A stretch of 61,218 nt of DNA from UBA5399 sp964464145 (lineage in GTDB: Bacteria; Bacillota; Clostridia; Christensenellales; Christensenellaceae). A program made the translations under genes and the position numbers. Below the pieces are notes generated by a model. It made no database searches. It worked only from the letters and a program-made list of their open reading frames with translations, and was not told the DNA's origin. The stretch lies in the NCBI GenBank assembly GCA_964464145.1, contig CAYXFB010000006.1:1-61218 (forward strand), given 5' to 3'. Below, in pieces: positions 8,590 to 17,389 of the stretch (position 1 is the stretch's first letter; each line of letters starts with the position of its first letter).

Positions 8590-9048
8590 ATGTACAAAGG
8601 TACGCTTATTGCAGTTAACGACATGGATGCAAGCAAAAAATTTTACCATGACATACTCGGCGTGAACGTGATTGCGGATTTTGGCGCAAACGTTCAATTG
8701 GAAAATGGCCTGTTTCTGCAGACGATGGATACCTGGTCTGCCTTCATAAACAATAAAGACATCAAACTCAACAACAACGCGATAGAGCTCTATTTTGAGG
8801 AAGCCGATATCGATGAGTTCTTTGCGAAATTGGAAGCCGCCAATATAGAATATGTGCATGAGCCGATCGAGCATAGCTGGGGTCAAAGGGCGGTTCGTTT
8901 TTATGACCCGGACCACCACATCATAGAAGTAGCAGAGGATATAACGATGGTCGTAAAACGTTTCCTCAAAAGCGGACTGTCCGAAGAACAGGTTGCCGCG
9001 CGTATGGATGCCCCGGTGGATTATATAAAAGAGTGCGCGAAACAATAA
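8590..9048 (+). CDS. VOC-superfamily (glyoxalase/bleomycin-resistance-like) protein
   Basis: This 152-residue protein fits the vicinal-oxygen-chelate fold: an N-terminal half (LIAVNDMDASKKFYHDILG) and a second half with AVRFYDPDHHIIEVAE, where His and Glu commonly bind metal. A C-terminal tail of ~35 residues follows. The ATG at 8590 has GGAGGAAG upstream; the longer reading frame that starts inside the previous gene lacks support. The substrate is unknown. Such small VOC proteins act on methylglyoxal adducts, antibiotics or aromatic compounds. Confidence 0.8.
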   Translation: MYKGTLIAVNDMDASKKFYHDILGVNVIADFGANVQLENGLFLQTMDTWSAFINNKDIKLNNNAIELYFEEADIDEFFAKLEAANIEYVHEPIEHSWGQRAVRFYDPDHHIIEVAEDITMVVKRFLKSGLSEEQVAARMDAPVDYIKECAKQ

Positions 9049-9091
9049 ACCTTTGATTTTCAGCTTGCGGAATAACTTCGACAGTCTGTTT

Positions 9092-9112
9092 GGCGCAATG
9101 CGCCTTTTTTTA
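9092..9112 (+). terminator. Intrinsic terminator after the VOC gene
   Basis: The perfect hairpin GGCGC-AAT-GCGCC is followed directly by a run of eight T on the plus strand. It ends at the stop codon of the convergent ABC-F gene. Confidence 0.85.
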
Positions 9113-10981
9113 TACCAGCTCCAGCCATTCCTCCATCACGGTCTCATGCTCCGCCTTGACCTCCTCAAGACGCTTGCAGGCCTCGGCCAGCAGCTCAAAA
9201 TCCGCGGGGTTTCCCGCGATAGCGGCGTTTAGCTCCGCCTCCTCCGCCTCCAGCTCCGCTATGCGTTTTTCTATCTCACTTACGCGCTGCCGCTGCTGTG
9301 CCTGCTGGCGGCGCTGTTCCTTTTTGTTGTCCGTTTTCTTGGGCTGCTCCGCACCATCCGCCTCGGGCGCCTCGCTCGCGCGCTGCCTTTCGCGCTGCTC
9401 GGTATATTCGTCGAAATTGCCCGCGTAGCAATACATGCCGCCGTCCGCGATCTCTATGATGTTGGTGGCCAGCGCGTTCACAAAATAGCGGTCATGCGAA
9501 ACGAAGAGCAGCGTTCCCCCGTATTCCTTCAGCGCTTCCTCCAGCGCCTCGCGCGCGGGAAGATCGAGATGGTTGGTTGGCTCGTCCAGCACCAGCACGT
9601 TGTACCGCCCGGCCATGAGTATGGAAAGCCCCAGCTTGGCGCGCTCTCCGCCCGAAAGTGAGGAGACCTGCTTATACACCTCTTCGCCGGTCAGAAGCAC
9701 CCTGCCCAGCATGGTGCGGGCAGACTGCTCCGGCATAGAGGGAAAACGCCCCCACAACTCCTCAAGAGCGGTGTTCGCGGGCTTCATGTCCTTATTTTCC
9801 TGATCGTAATAGCCTATCAGCGTGTTTTTGCCCCACACCGCGTTGCCCCGCTGCTCCAGCTTGCCCAGCAGCGATTTCAGCAGCGTGGATTTGCCCGTGC
9901 CGTTGGCGCCTATTATGGCCACGCGCTCCTCACGCTTCACGTCCATATTTATGCCTGAAACTATGAGCTTTTGCTCCTCGCCCACGCGCAGTGACATATC
10001 CTCCACAAAAAGCACGTCATTTACCGGCCGCTTATCGAAATCGAAGCCGAAGGAGGGCGCTTTCACATGCATTTTGGGCTTCTTTATGGGCTCTATGTGC
10101 GAAAGCTGCGCAAGGCGGCTCTTTGCCATCTTGGAGGTGGAGGCGCGGGCTATGTTGCGCCGCGCGTAATCCGTCATGCTCTCTATCTTATTGCGCTGCT
10201 TTTCGTACTCCTTCATCTGGAAGGCCAGCCGCTCCGTTTTTTGCAGCTTGTAGGCCGAATAATTTCCGCGATACTCTATGAGCTCGCCGCCGTCCATATC
10301 CCATATACGGTTGGCTACCCTGTCAAGAAAATAGCGGTCATGCGAAACGACCAGCATAGCGCCCTTATAATCCGCGAGATAACCCTCCAGCCAGGCCAGC
10401 GTGGCGAAATCCAAATGGTTTGTCGGCTCGTCCAGCATCAATAGATCGGGCTTTTGAAGCAGCAGCTTGGCAAGCGCCAGCCGCGTTTTTTCTCCGCCCG
10501 ACAGCCCGTCTATGGCCATATCGTACTGCGCATCCGCAAAGCCCATGCCGGACAGCACCTTTTTTATGTTCACATCTATGTTGTACCCGTCGCGCGCTAC
10601 AAAGAGCGCCTCGGCGGCGGCGTAATCGCGCAGCGCGTCCGCATCCTCGGGGTCTTCGGCTATCTCCTGAGCCAGCGCCTCCATCCTTTTGCGCGCGTCT
10701 ATGGCATCCTGAAAAACGCTGCGCATCTCCTTCAATATGGAGTTGCCGCTCTGAAGGCCGCTGTTTTGCCGCAGATAGCCCACGGCCAGCCCAGAGCGGT
10801 AGGCCACAGCCCCGTCGTCCGGCGCGGATCGCTTGGCTATTATGTTCAGCAGTGTGGTTTTGCCCGCGCCGTTTGCCCCCACAAAGCCTATGCGCTCCGC
10901 CTCATGCACGGTGACGCTTATATTTTCAAATATTATATCAGTTCCAAAGCTCTTGGAAACCTTGTCCAAAGTAAGCAGCAT
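9110..10981 (-). CDS. ABC-F family ATPase (ribosome-associated)
   Basis: The protein of 623 residues has two ABC domains and no membrane helices. Domain one has Walker A GANGAGKTT, signature LSGGEKTR and Walker B LLMLDEPTNHLD. Domain two has GANGTGKST, LSGGERAK and VLVLDEPTNHLD. An arginine/lysine-rich interdomain linker (~240-310) and a C-terminal coiled coil (~540-623) resemble the Uup/YfmR branch. ABC-F proteins bind the ribosomal E site and act in translation or antibiotic protection. The sequence alone does not decide between a housekeeping factor and a resistance factor; the C-terminal coiled coil favours the housekeeping type. Confidence 0.9.
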   Translation of the reverse strand: MLLTLDKVSKSFGTDIIFENISVTVHEAERIGFVGANGAGKTTLLNIIAKRSAPDDGAVAYRSGLAVGYLRQNSGLQSGNSILKEMRSVFQDAIDARKRMEALAQEIAEDPEDADALRDYAAAEALFVARDGYNIDVNIKKVLSGMGFADAQYDMAIDGLSGGEKTRLALAKLLLQKPDLLMLDEPTNHLDFATLAWLEGYLADYKGAMLVVSHDRYFLDRVANRIWDMDGGELIEYRGNYSAYKLQKTERLAFQMKEYEKQRNKIESMTDYARRNIARASTSKMAKSRLAQLSHIEPIKKPKMHVKAPSFGFDFDKRPVNDVLFVEDMSLRVGEEQKLIVSGINMDVKREERVAIIGANGTGKSTLLKSLLGKLEQRGNAVWGKNTLIGYYDQENKDMKPANTALEELWGRFPSMPEQSARTMLGRVLLTGEEVYKQVSSLSGGERAKLGLSILMAGRYNVLVLDEPTNHLDLPAREALEEALKEYGGTLLFVSHDRYFVNALATNIIEIADGGMYCYAGNFDEYTEQRERQRASEAPEADGAEQPKKTDNKKEQRRQQAQQRQRVSEIEKRIAELEAEEAELNAAIAGNPADFELLAEACKRLEEVKAEHETVMEEWLELV

Positions 10982-11023
10982 AACAATACCCCGTTTTAAA
11001 AATTACGCGTATTATTATAGCAT

Positions 11024-11065
11024 ATAAAAAAGCCGGTGCATATCGCTTTAGCGCGCGCACCGGCT
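11024..11065 (-). terminator. Intrinsic terminator of purA
   Basis: The inverted repeat AGCCGGTGC / GCACCGGCT is followed on the minus strand by six or more T. It sits five bases past the purA stop codon. Confidence 0.88.
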
Positions 11066-11070
11066 TCTCA

Positions 11071-12351
11071 TCAATCCTCCATCATGTCTATATACGCGTC
11101 CCGCTCCGGGCCCACGCTTACATAGCGTATGGGGCAGGCCGCGGCCTCACTCATGTATTCTATGTAATCTATCGCCAGCTTGGGCAGCTCTGATCTTTTG
11201 CGGCAGCCGCTTATATCGCTGCACCAGCCGGGCAGGTGCTCTATAACGGGCTTCGCCCTGCCAAGCGCCTCTCCCGTGGGAAAATCCATAGTGCGCTCTC
11301 CGTCCACCTCGTAGGCCACGCACACTGGTATTCGTTTCATATACGAAAGCACGTCCAGCTTTGTAAGGGCGATCTCGTCCGCCCCCTGCACGCGCGCGCC
11401 GTAGCGCGAAGCCACCACGTCGAAAGCGCCCACGCGCCTTGGCCTGCCCGTTGCCGCGCCGTATTCGCCGCCCGCCTCGCGCAGCTCCTCCGCCTCTTTG
11501 CCGGCCAGCTCCGCCGTGAATGGCCCCTCGCCCACACAGGTGGAGTATGCCTTCATTATTCCTATAGTGTCTGTAAGCTTGCGCCCGGGGATGCCCGCGC
11601 CTATGGGTGCGTAAGCCGCTATGGTGGAGGACGAGGAGGTATAGGGATATATGCCGTAATCTATATCCCTCAGCGCGCCCAGTTGCGCCTCAAACATGAC
11701 CCTCTTGCCCGCGGCCAGCCCCCTTTCTATGAAGCTGCCCGTATCGCAGATGTGGGGCAAAAGCGCCTCACCGTAGGTTTTTAGCCAGGTCATCATGGCG
11801 TCCACGGTAACGCCCCGCCCGCCGTACGCCCGCTCTATAGTGAGGTTTTTCCACTCCACTATGCCCTCCAGCTTTTCCATAAGCGCCTCGGGGTACATAA
11901 GATCGGCCATGCGCAGCGTTTTTTTGAGATATTTATCGCCATAGACGGGCGCTATACCCCGCCGCGTGGAGCCGTACATCCTGTCGGCCAGCCTTTCCTC
12001 CTCCAATATATCCTGCTCCACATGGTAGGGCATGCAGATAGTGGCCCTGTCCGAAATCTTGAGATTTTCCGGCGATATCCTCACACCGCCCTTGGCCAGC
12101 CGCTCCATTTCGCCGCAAAGGTGCGCCAGGTCTATCACCATGCCGCCGCCCATAACGTTCACCACGCCCTCGCGCAGTATGCCTGAGGGCAGCAGATTCA
12201 GTATAAATTTTCCATTTTCATTTATAACGGTGTGACCCGCGTTGTTGCCCCCCTGATAGCGCGCAACTATATCGTATCGCCCGCACAAAAGATCCACCAT
12301 GCGTCCCTTGCCTTCGTCCCCCCAGTTTATTCCCACTATTGCTGTAAGCAT
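11071..12351 (-). CDS. purA: Adenylosuccinate synthase
   Basis: PurA joins IMP and aspartate using GTP to give adenylosuccinate, the first committed step to AMP. The phosphate-binding loop (NWGDEGKGRMVD) and the GGNNAGHTV motif are both present, as are a switch segment near STRRGIAP and the C-terminal region with TKLDVLSY. At ~426 residues it has the usual length. The ATG at 12351 has GGGAGG seven bases upstream and replaces a start 21 bases earlier. The loop differs slightly from the common QWGDEGKGK, as seen in one bacterial subgroup. It is monocistronic, with its own promoter and terminator. Confidence 0.95.
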   Translation of the reverse strand: MLTAIVGINWGDEGKGRMVDLLCGRYDIVARYQGGNNAGHTVINENGKFILNLLPSGILREGVVNVMGGGMVIDLAHLCGEMERLAKGGVRISPENLKISDRATICMPYHVEQDILEEERLADRMYGSTRRGIAPVYGDKYLKKTLRMADLMYPEALMEKLEGIVEWKNLTIERAYGGRGVTVDAMMTWLKTYGEALLPHICDTGSFIERGLAAGKRVMFEAQLGALRDIDYGIYPYTSSSSTIAAYAPIGAGIPGRKLTDTIGIMKAYSTCVGEGPFTAELAGKEAEELREAGGEYGAATGRPRRVGAFDVVASRYGARVQGADEIALTKLDVLSYMKRIPVCVAYEVDGERTMDFPTGEALGRAKPVIEHLPGWCSDISGCRKRSELPKLAIDYIEYMSEAAACPIRYVSVGPERDAYIDMMED

Positions 12352-12418
12352 ACGCAAGCCTCCCGTTTTCATTCATATTGCGCGCCAAAAGCGCTACCCT
12401 ATATTTTTCAACGGATTT

Positions 12419-12447
12419 ATTCTATAGAAACATATTATCTTTGTCAA
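12419..12447 (-). promoter_or_regulatory. Promoter of purA
   Basis: The minus strand shows TTGACA, a 17-base spacer and TAGAAT. The predicted start of transcription is near 12412, about 60 bases before the purA start codon. Confidence 0.75.
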
Positions 12448-12570
12448 TAGCAAAATGAAATTTTCCATAGCCGAAATTTCATATTTGGTTATTTCGGAAG
12501 TGTTTTTTACTGTTTATTTATTCTTTTATGAAATTGCGCGCCTGCCTCTTTTAATTTTGCCCCCTTGAGG

Positions 12571-14421
12571 CTATGCTATATCAGTCGGCGCGTCATCCTC
12601 CAGGCACACCAGCCTGTTGCGCCCCTGCTCCTTCGCCATATACAGGCATTTATCCGCGGCCTTCAAAAGCTCCTTTTGCTTCATTCCCTCGTGATACCTA
12701 GCTACACCAAAGCTTGCCGTTGTACTCTTCGGGTCTTCTTTAGCATTGGCCTCAAGCGCCAAACGTATGCGTTCAATTGTTTCCACCACCGTCGCCGTGA
12801 TGCAGTCCGTAAACACTATCATAAATTCCTCGCCGCCCACCCTTGCAAGCATGGCGTTTTGCCCGAGTATGGAGTCTATTGTTTTCACCACCTGTATAAG
12901 CTGGCGGTCGCCCGCGTCATGGCCAAATTCGTCGTTAATATTTTTGAAGAAATCCAGATCGAACATACAAAGGTGCAGGGCGTCCCGCGCCGGATCGAAT
13001 TTCGCCAGCACCGCTTCTATGTAACGCTCAAAATATAAACGGTTGTATGTATTTGTCAGCGCGTCCCTTATAGACATTTCAGACAATATCTTATTGGTCC
13101 TCACCAACTCCGCCGTTCGCTCCTCCACCAGCTGCTCAAGATTCCTGTTCAGCTTGTCCACACTGTTGTAGCTTGTCTGGTTGTCGTAAAGCCGTATAAA
13201 CAGGTGCATCAATAGGAACATCATATACGCGTAGGCAAAATACATAACGTTTGTGGCCTGCGGCAAAAACAAAACGTCCAGCATCACCACGACCCCGAAA
13301 TACGTGGTCTTGAAAATTTGAAACATTGCGTAAGCATTCTTGTTTTTTTGCCAGTATATCTTCATTTGGAAGAAGAGTGAGCCCAATGTAAAAAGATACA
13401 GGGCCAATATTACGTATATCCCGAAGGATTCCAGCCAATCCAGCCGCAGCGCGAAAACTATGGCGCAGGCCGCATACATATAGGGCAGCGGCCGCCAAAG
13501 CGGCTTGGGCGCCCTTCCCTCCTTATCGAATAGATAATGCGCAAGCAAACAGCCGAATATGCCCGCCACCATCAAAAGGAATATCTGAAAAGACATTCGC
13601 GCGGCGTCACCCAGCACAATGCCTCCAATCATGTCTCCTATATAGTCGAATATATTACCCAGCCCAAAGAGCACATGGAATGTTATAAAGCTGTCCAAAA
13701 GCGTGATAAGCGATATTATCCTATGCTTTGGATATAGGAACAAAAACATATAGCCACTTATTGTAAGTATTATAAGCAGGCCGAATATAAACATGGTGTT
13801 TGCCATGGAAAGGTAGGCATAGGTATACACGCTGTCAAAGGAGCCTATGAGTATACTGCGCTTATAGAGCGGGTCCTCCTGCGCGCCCTTTCCCACCGAA
13901 AGCACCAGCTCGTTGGTGGTTTCCCCCTCAAGGCTTATATCAAAAAATTTTTCGTCCAGCAGCTTTAGCGACCAGTATCCGCCGGACTTCTGCGACTGGC
14001 TTTGTAAATGACCGTTTACATAGATCGATATGTTGGAATGAAAATTGGGTATATACAGCGTCAGCTCCGTCGCCCCCCGCGCGGCATCGATCTCCACACG
14101 GTAGGTGGTGGGTGGATGAAATTGAGTGATCTTGCCGGAGGGCAACGCCATGAGCTTAGAGTTCGCAAGCGCCGCAGCGTCATATTGCTCAAGGTATATC
14201 CCCTCATATACGTCCCACTCTCCATTAAGCGCGATCGGACGGCCGTTTTCAAAATCCATCTTATCCAAAACAGCGTGGCCGTCAAAAACGTTTTTTTCGT
14301 TTGATACGTTGAATCTGCTAGCCTCGTTGAATACGCATAAGCCTATAAAGAAGGCAAAGAGCACCAATATGATTACCGAAATGCCTCTCAGTATCCGCGG
14401 TTCAATTTTTTTGCCATCCAT
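12571..14421 (-). CDS. Diguanylate cyclase with 7TMR-DISM-type sensor
   Basis: This ~616-residue protein begins with a membrane helix (~8-30). An extracytoplasmic beta-rich domain (~40-205), like the carbohydrate-binding-like module of 7TMR-DISM receptors, follows. Seven or so membrane helices (~210-415), a short coiled coil and a C-terminal GGDEF domain complete it. The active-site motif is intact (RVGGEEF), as are the DALT start and the DLDFFKNIND metal site, so it should make cyclic-di-GMP. No inhibitory RxxD site is seen in the usual place. The ATG at 14421 has AAAGGA upstream; the longer frame adds 33 residues without a ribosome binding site. Confidence 0.88.
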   Translation of the reverse strand: MDGKKIEPRILRGISVIILVLFAFFIGLCVFNEASRFNVSNEKNVFDGHAVLDKMDFENGRPIALNGEWDVYEGIYLEQYDAAALANSKLMALPSGKITQFHPPTTYRVEIDAARGATELTLYIPNFHSNISIYVNGHLQSQSQKSGGYWSLKLLDEKFFDISLEGETTNELVLSVGKGAQEDPLYKRSILIGSFDSVYTYAYLSMANTMFIFGLLIILTISGYMFLFLYPKHRIISLITLLDSFITFHVLFGLGNIFDYIGDMIGGIVLGDAARMSFQIFLLMVAGIFGCLLAHYLFDKEGRAPKPLWRPLPYMYAACAIVFALRLDWLESFGIYVILALYLFTLGSLFFQMKIYWQKNKNAYAMFQIFKTTYFGVVVMLDVLFLPQATNVMYFAYAYMMFLLMHLFIRLYDNQTSYNSVDKLNRNLEQLVEERTAELVRTNKILSEMSIRDALTNTYNRLYFERYIEAVLAKFDPARDALHLCMFDLDFFKNINDEFGHDAGDRQLIQVVKTIDSILGQNAMLARVGGEEFMIVFTDCITATVVETIERIRLALEANAKEDPKSTTASFGVARYHEGMKQKELLKAADKCLYMAKEQGRNRLVCLEDDAPTDIA

Positions 14422-14493
14422 AAGCTGTCCTTTCGTGGAGCACGAACATGCATATTCAAATATATCCGTCATCGATAAAAAAAAACTAATATT

Positions 14494-14503
14494 ACCGATC
14501 GGT
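14494..14503. promoter_or_regulatory. Palindrome in the cyclase leader
   Basis: The perfect 10-base palindrome ACCGATCGGT lies between the probable transcription start and the start codon of the diguanylate cyclase. It could be an operator, but a match this short could also be chance. Confidence 0.25.
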
Positions 14504-14541
14504 GAATAATTTCGATACACATTTCATAAAAATACATACCA

Positions 14542-14571
14542 ATTCTATCATGTATATTTTGATTTTGTCAA
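14542..14571 (-). promoter_or_regulatory. Promoter of the diguanylate cyclase gene
   Basis: The minus strand shows TTGACA, an 18-base spacer and TAGAAT, leaving an AT-rich leader of ~110 bases. Apart from this promoter, the gene-free stretch 14422-14838 holds a short GCTTGG-CATA-CCAAGC hairpin near 14590 and the terminator of the next gene. I see nothing else in it. Confidence 0.65.
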
Positions 14572-14750
14572 CGACCTAAGGGCGGCGCTTGGCATACCAA
14601 GCATGTTTTTGGCAATGCCTTTAAGCGTGTGCGCACCTTCTTTTCGCCCTCCTCCACTGCATGCATATAACACAGATCGGGGCTATAATATTCGTTTCTC
14701 CACTTTCCTTTTCACCTCACAATATAAATGCCATTTTTGTGCTATACCAA

Positions 14751-14789
14751 CACAAAAAATACATCGGCGCGGTTTCGGCCGATGTATTT
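14751..14789 (-). terminator. Intrinsic terminator of the SEC-C gene
   Basis: The 12-base inverted repeat AAATACATCGGC / GCCGATGTATTT is followed on the minus strand by a T run. It lies 50 bases past the stop codon of the SEC-C protein gene. Confidence 0.8.
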
Positions 14790-14838
14790 CGCTATTATCA
14801 ATTCTTTTGCATTGAGCTTCACCTGAAACTAAGCACGC

Positions 14839-15336
14839 TCAGGCTCCGCAGCACTTCTTATATTTTTTTCCGCTGCCGCATGGGCAGGGGTCGTTTCTGC
14901 CCACCGTTTTTTCTGAAACGGCCTGTTTGCTTATCCGCCAGTCGCGCGTTATCTCGTCGCGCTTCTCGCTTGTGAGCACGTCGTCCCACTCGGGCAGCGT
15001 GTATAGCCACTTGGCCTTGGCCTCGTGCATATTGAAATACAGCTTTTCAAAGTCGAAATCGAGCGCTATGGGCGTTTCCTCCTCCAGCTTTTCAAGGTCT
15101 ATCTCAGTCTTGAGGCTTGTGTTCGCTCCGTCAATAAAGCCCACCATAACGACCGGCTCAAGACCCAGCGCCTCGGCCACGTCCTTGAGCGCGCCTTCCC
15201 GCTTCGCACTTGTGTCGGCCAGTATTTTTTCGTATACCCCGGTCTCCTGCTCGAAATAATCGTCCCAAAACGCCTGCTGTTGCTGCGGCGTTTGCGGTAT
15301 GGAGGTGAGGTTTTGCCATTGTTCATAGAGAGACAT
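14839..15336 (-). CDS. SEC-C zinc-binding motif protein
   Basis: The 165-residue protein ends in a textbook SEC-C motif (VGRNDPCPCGSGKKYKKCC), the zinc-binding tail first seen at the end of SecA. The rest is an acidic helical domain (~residues 1-140) that includes a region rich in Glu and Trp. Small stand-alone SEC-C proteins are common in Firmicutes, and their function is largely unknown; binding to the translocation machinery or to ribosomes has been proposed for relatives. It is transcribed alone, with its own terminator. Confidence 0.8.
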   Translation of the reverse strand: MSLYEQWQNLTSIPQTPQQQQAFWDDYFEQETGVYEKILADTSAKREGALKDVAEALGLEPVVMVGFIDGANTSLKTEIDLEKLEEETPIALDFDFEKLYFNMHEAKAKWLYTLPEWDDVLTSEKRDEITRDWRISKQAVSEKTVGRNDPCPCGSGKKYKKCCGA

Positions 15337-15365
15337 AGTTTTTCGTTCGCTCCTTTGTGTTTATA

Positions 15366-15522
15366 ATACTGATATCAAATTAAAAGCAATACTTTTAATT
15401 TGATGACGCCTCGCTTTGCAAGGCTCATGTTCTGCGCCAAACGGCGCAGAACTCGTCTCATGCCATCCCATACGCGCTTCGCACTATAAAAAACGTTAAC
15501 GTTTTTTATATGGGATTGGTAT
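15366..15522. repeat. Multi-hairpin intergenic repeat, copy A
   Basis: This ~157-base element is almost entirely inverted repeats. They are TCAAATTAAAAG/CTTTTAATTTGA (15375-15403), GTTCTGCGCC/GGCGCAGAAC (15429-15452), and a large hairpin with arms ATCCCATA/TATGGGAT. That last hairpin encloses the 26-base palindrome built on AAAAACGTTAACGTTTTT (15485-15510). Copy B at 53.1 kb has the same parts in the same order, including the shared CGTCTCATGC block. It lies between icd and the SEC-C gene and could also act as a transcription terminator. No open reading frame is present. Confidence 0.75.
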
Positions 15523-15554
15523 AAAAAAATATTCACCGCATCGCGGCGAGTTTT

Positions 15555-16760
15555 TTACCAGGTCACTTTTATACGCGAGGCCACTTCCTTTATGAAATCG
15601 CCCGTGTTTACGATTTTCTTGTCGGGCGCTTCTGATAGCAGCGCGAGATCCTTTGTCATAACGCCCTCTTCTATGGTGCGTATGGAGGCCGCCTCCAGCT
15701 CGTCGGCGAATTTCACCAGCGCGTCTATGCCGTCCAGCTCACCGCGTTTTTTTAGCGCGCCGCTCCAGGCGAATATTGTGGCCATGGAGTTTGTGGAGGT
15801 CTCCTCGCCCTCGAGGTGCTTGTAATAATGGCGCGTTACCGTGCCGTGCGCCGCCTCGTATTCGAATTTGCCGTCGGGCGAAACGAGTACGGAGGTCATC
15901 ATGGCGAGGCTGCCGAAGGCCGTTGCAACCATGTCGCTCATAACGTCGCCGTCGTAGTTTTTGCAGGCCCAGATGTAACCGCCCTCAGAGCGAATAACCC
16001 TTGCCACGGCGTCATCTATGAGCGTATAGAAATATTCTATGCCCGCCGCCTCAAATTTTGCGGCGTATTCGGCGTCATATATATCCTGAAAAATATCCTT
16101 GAAGGTGTGGTCGTATATCTTGGAAATGGTGTCCTTGGTGGCGAACCACAGATCCTGCTTTGTATCAAGAGCGTAATTGAAGCAGCTGCGCGCAAAGCTC
16201 GAAATACTCTTATCCGTATTGAACATGGATAGCGCGACGCCGCCGCCCTCGTAATCGAACACACTAAGGCGCTCCTCCTTGCCGTCCGTCGTTATCACCA
16301 TCTCAAATTTGGAGCCCGCCGGAACGCGGTATTCCGTATCGCGATACACGTCGCCATAGGCGTGACGCGCTATTGTTATGGGCTTTTTCCACGTTTTAAC
16401 GGAGGGGCTTATGCCGTTCACCAGTATGGGCGCGCGGAAAACCGTGCCGTCCAGCATGGCGCGAATGGTGCCGTTGGGGCTCTTATACATGGCCTTGAGG
16501 TCATACTCCTCCACGCGCTGCGCGTTGGGCGTTATGGTGGCGCACTTCACACCCACGCCGTATTTCTTTATGGCCTCGGCGCAGTCTATGGTGACCTGAT
16601 CGTCCGTTTCATCACGGTATTTCAGACCAAGGTCGTAATATTCAGATTTCAGCTCAACAAAGGGCGTAATAAGGTCATCCTTTATCATCTGCCAGATAAT
16701 GCGAGTCATCTCGTCTCCATCCATCTCCACCAAAGGCACGTTCATCGTAATTTTCTGCAT
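15555..16760 (-). CDS. icd: NADP-dependent isocitrate dehydrogenase
   Basis: This 401-residue enzyme oxidatively decarboxylates isocitrate to 2-oxoglutarate. The sequence is of the eukaryotic-like homodimeric type: it begins with VEMDGDEMTRIIW, has the substrate-binding stretch KSPNGTIR, the metal site NYDGDVMSD, and the cofactor region YEAAHGTVTRHY. With the citrate synthase at 35-36 kb, the window encodes two of the three steps leading to 2-oxoglutarate and glutamate; no aconitase is seen. It follows the small membrane protein gene with a gap of only 43 bases and may share its transcript. Confidence 0.96.
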   Translation of the reverse strand: MQKITMNVPLVEMDGDEMTRIIWQMIKDDLITPFVELKSEYYDLGLKYRDETDDQVTIDCAEAIKKYGVGVKCATITPNAQRVEEYDLKAMYKSPNGTIRAMLDGTVFRAPILVNGISPSVKTWKKPITIARHAYGDVYRDTEYRVPAGSKFEMVITTDGKEERLSVFDYEGGGVALSMFNTDKSISSFARSCFNYALDTKQDLWFATKDTISKIYDHTFKDIFQDIYDAEYAAKFEAAGIEYFYTLIDDAVARVIRSEGGYIWACKNYDGDVMSDMVATAFGSLAMMTSVLVSPDGKFEYEAAHGTVTRHYYKHLEGEETSTNSMATIFAWSGALKKRGELDGIDALVKFADELEAASIRTIEEGVMTKDLALLSEAPDKKIVNTGDFIKEVASRIKVTW

Positions 16761-16803
16761 AAATTCTCTCCTTATTACTTTATATGATACTTATTTTAAA
16801 ACG

Positions 16804-17355
16804 TTACGCGGCCGCGCGCGCCGTCCTCTGCCCGCCCATGACCGCGTTGGAAAGAGGCACCAGCAGCGGGGCGGTAAGCGGCACGAAGAACACCAGCATG
16901 CTCCCGTTTTCCATTATGTTTTCCATGAGCGCAAGCAGGCACACAAAGGCCACGCTCAAAACAAAAACGCCTATAAGTCTGTTTGAGCACACTATGGGCG
17001 TTGTTTGGCTCTCTATTTTAACGGCTTTTACGTACTGGTAAAAAACAACGGCCACCGCCGCCGATATCACCATAAGCACCACAAAAAAGCCATACATATA
17101 ATCCATTTCAAAAAGCGAGCTGTTCACCAGGTAAGCGTCCATTATAACGCGGCCAAGGCCAACTATGGCGCACACGCCTATGAGCGGCAAAAAGCAGAGC
17201 ATAAAATATTTGCGCAGACGCAAAAAATACCTCCCTGCCGAGTAGCCCTCCGTTTGCATTATATGCGCAAAGCGAAGCTGTGCTATCACGAGGAATGGTA
17301 TATAGAGCACGCTTAGGGCGCAGGCCGAAAGCGCGTAAAAATCCGAATGCATCAT
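16804..17355 (-). CDS. Small polytopic membrane protein of unknown function
   Basis: This 183-residue protein has about five hydrophobic segments (near residues 8-28, 50-70, 88-110, 125-145 and 150-170) with a short basic tail. The pattern of a first helix followed by an amphipathic basic stretch (SAGRYFLRLRKY) recalls the N-terminal membrane module found ahead of Mur-ligase domains in some clostridial proteins. That is recollection, not proof, and no ligase domain follows here. It lies between rimI and icd with short gaps on both sides. The role is unknown. Confidence 0.6.
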   Translation of the reverse strand: MMHSDFYALSACALSVLYIPFLVIAQLRFAHIMQTEGYSAGRYFLRLRKYFMLCFLPLIGVCAIVGLGRVIMDAYLVNSSLFEMDYMYGFFVVLMVISAAVAVVFYQYVKAVKIESQTTPIVCSNRLIGVFVLSVAFVCLLALMENIMENGSMLVFFVPLTAPLLVPLSNAVMGGQRTARAAA

Positions 17356-17389
17356 AGTATAGCGGTTCTCCCGTCCGTCAAAGATTTAT

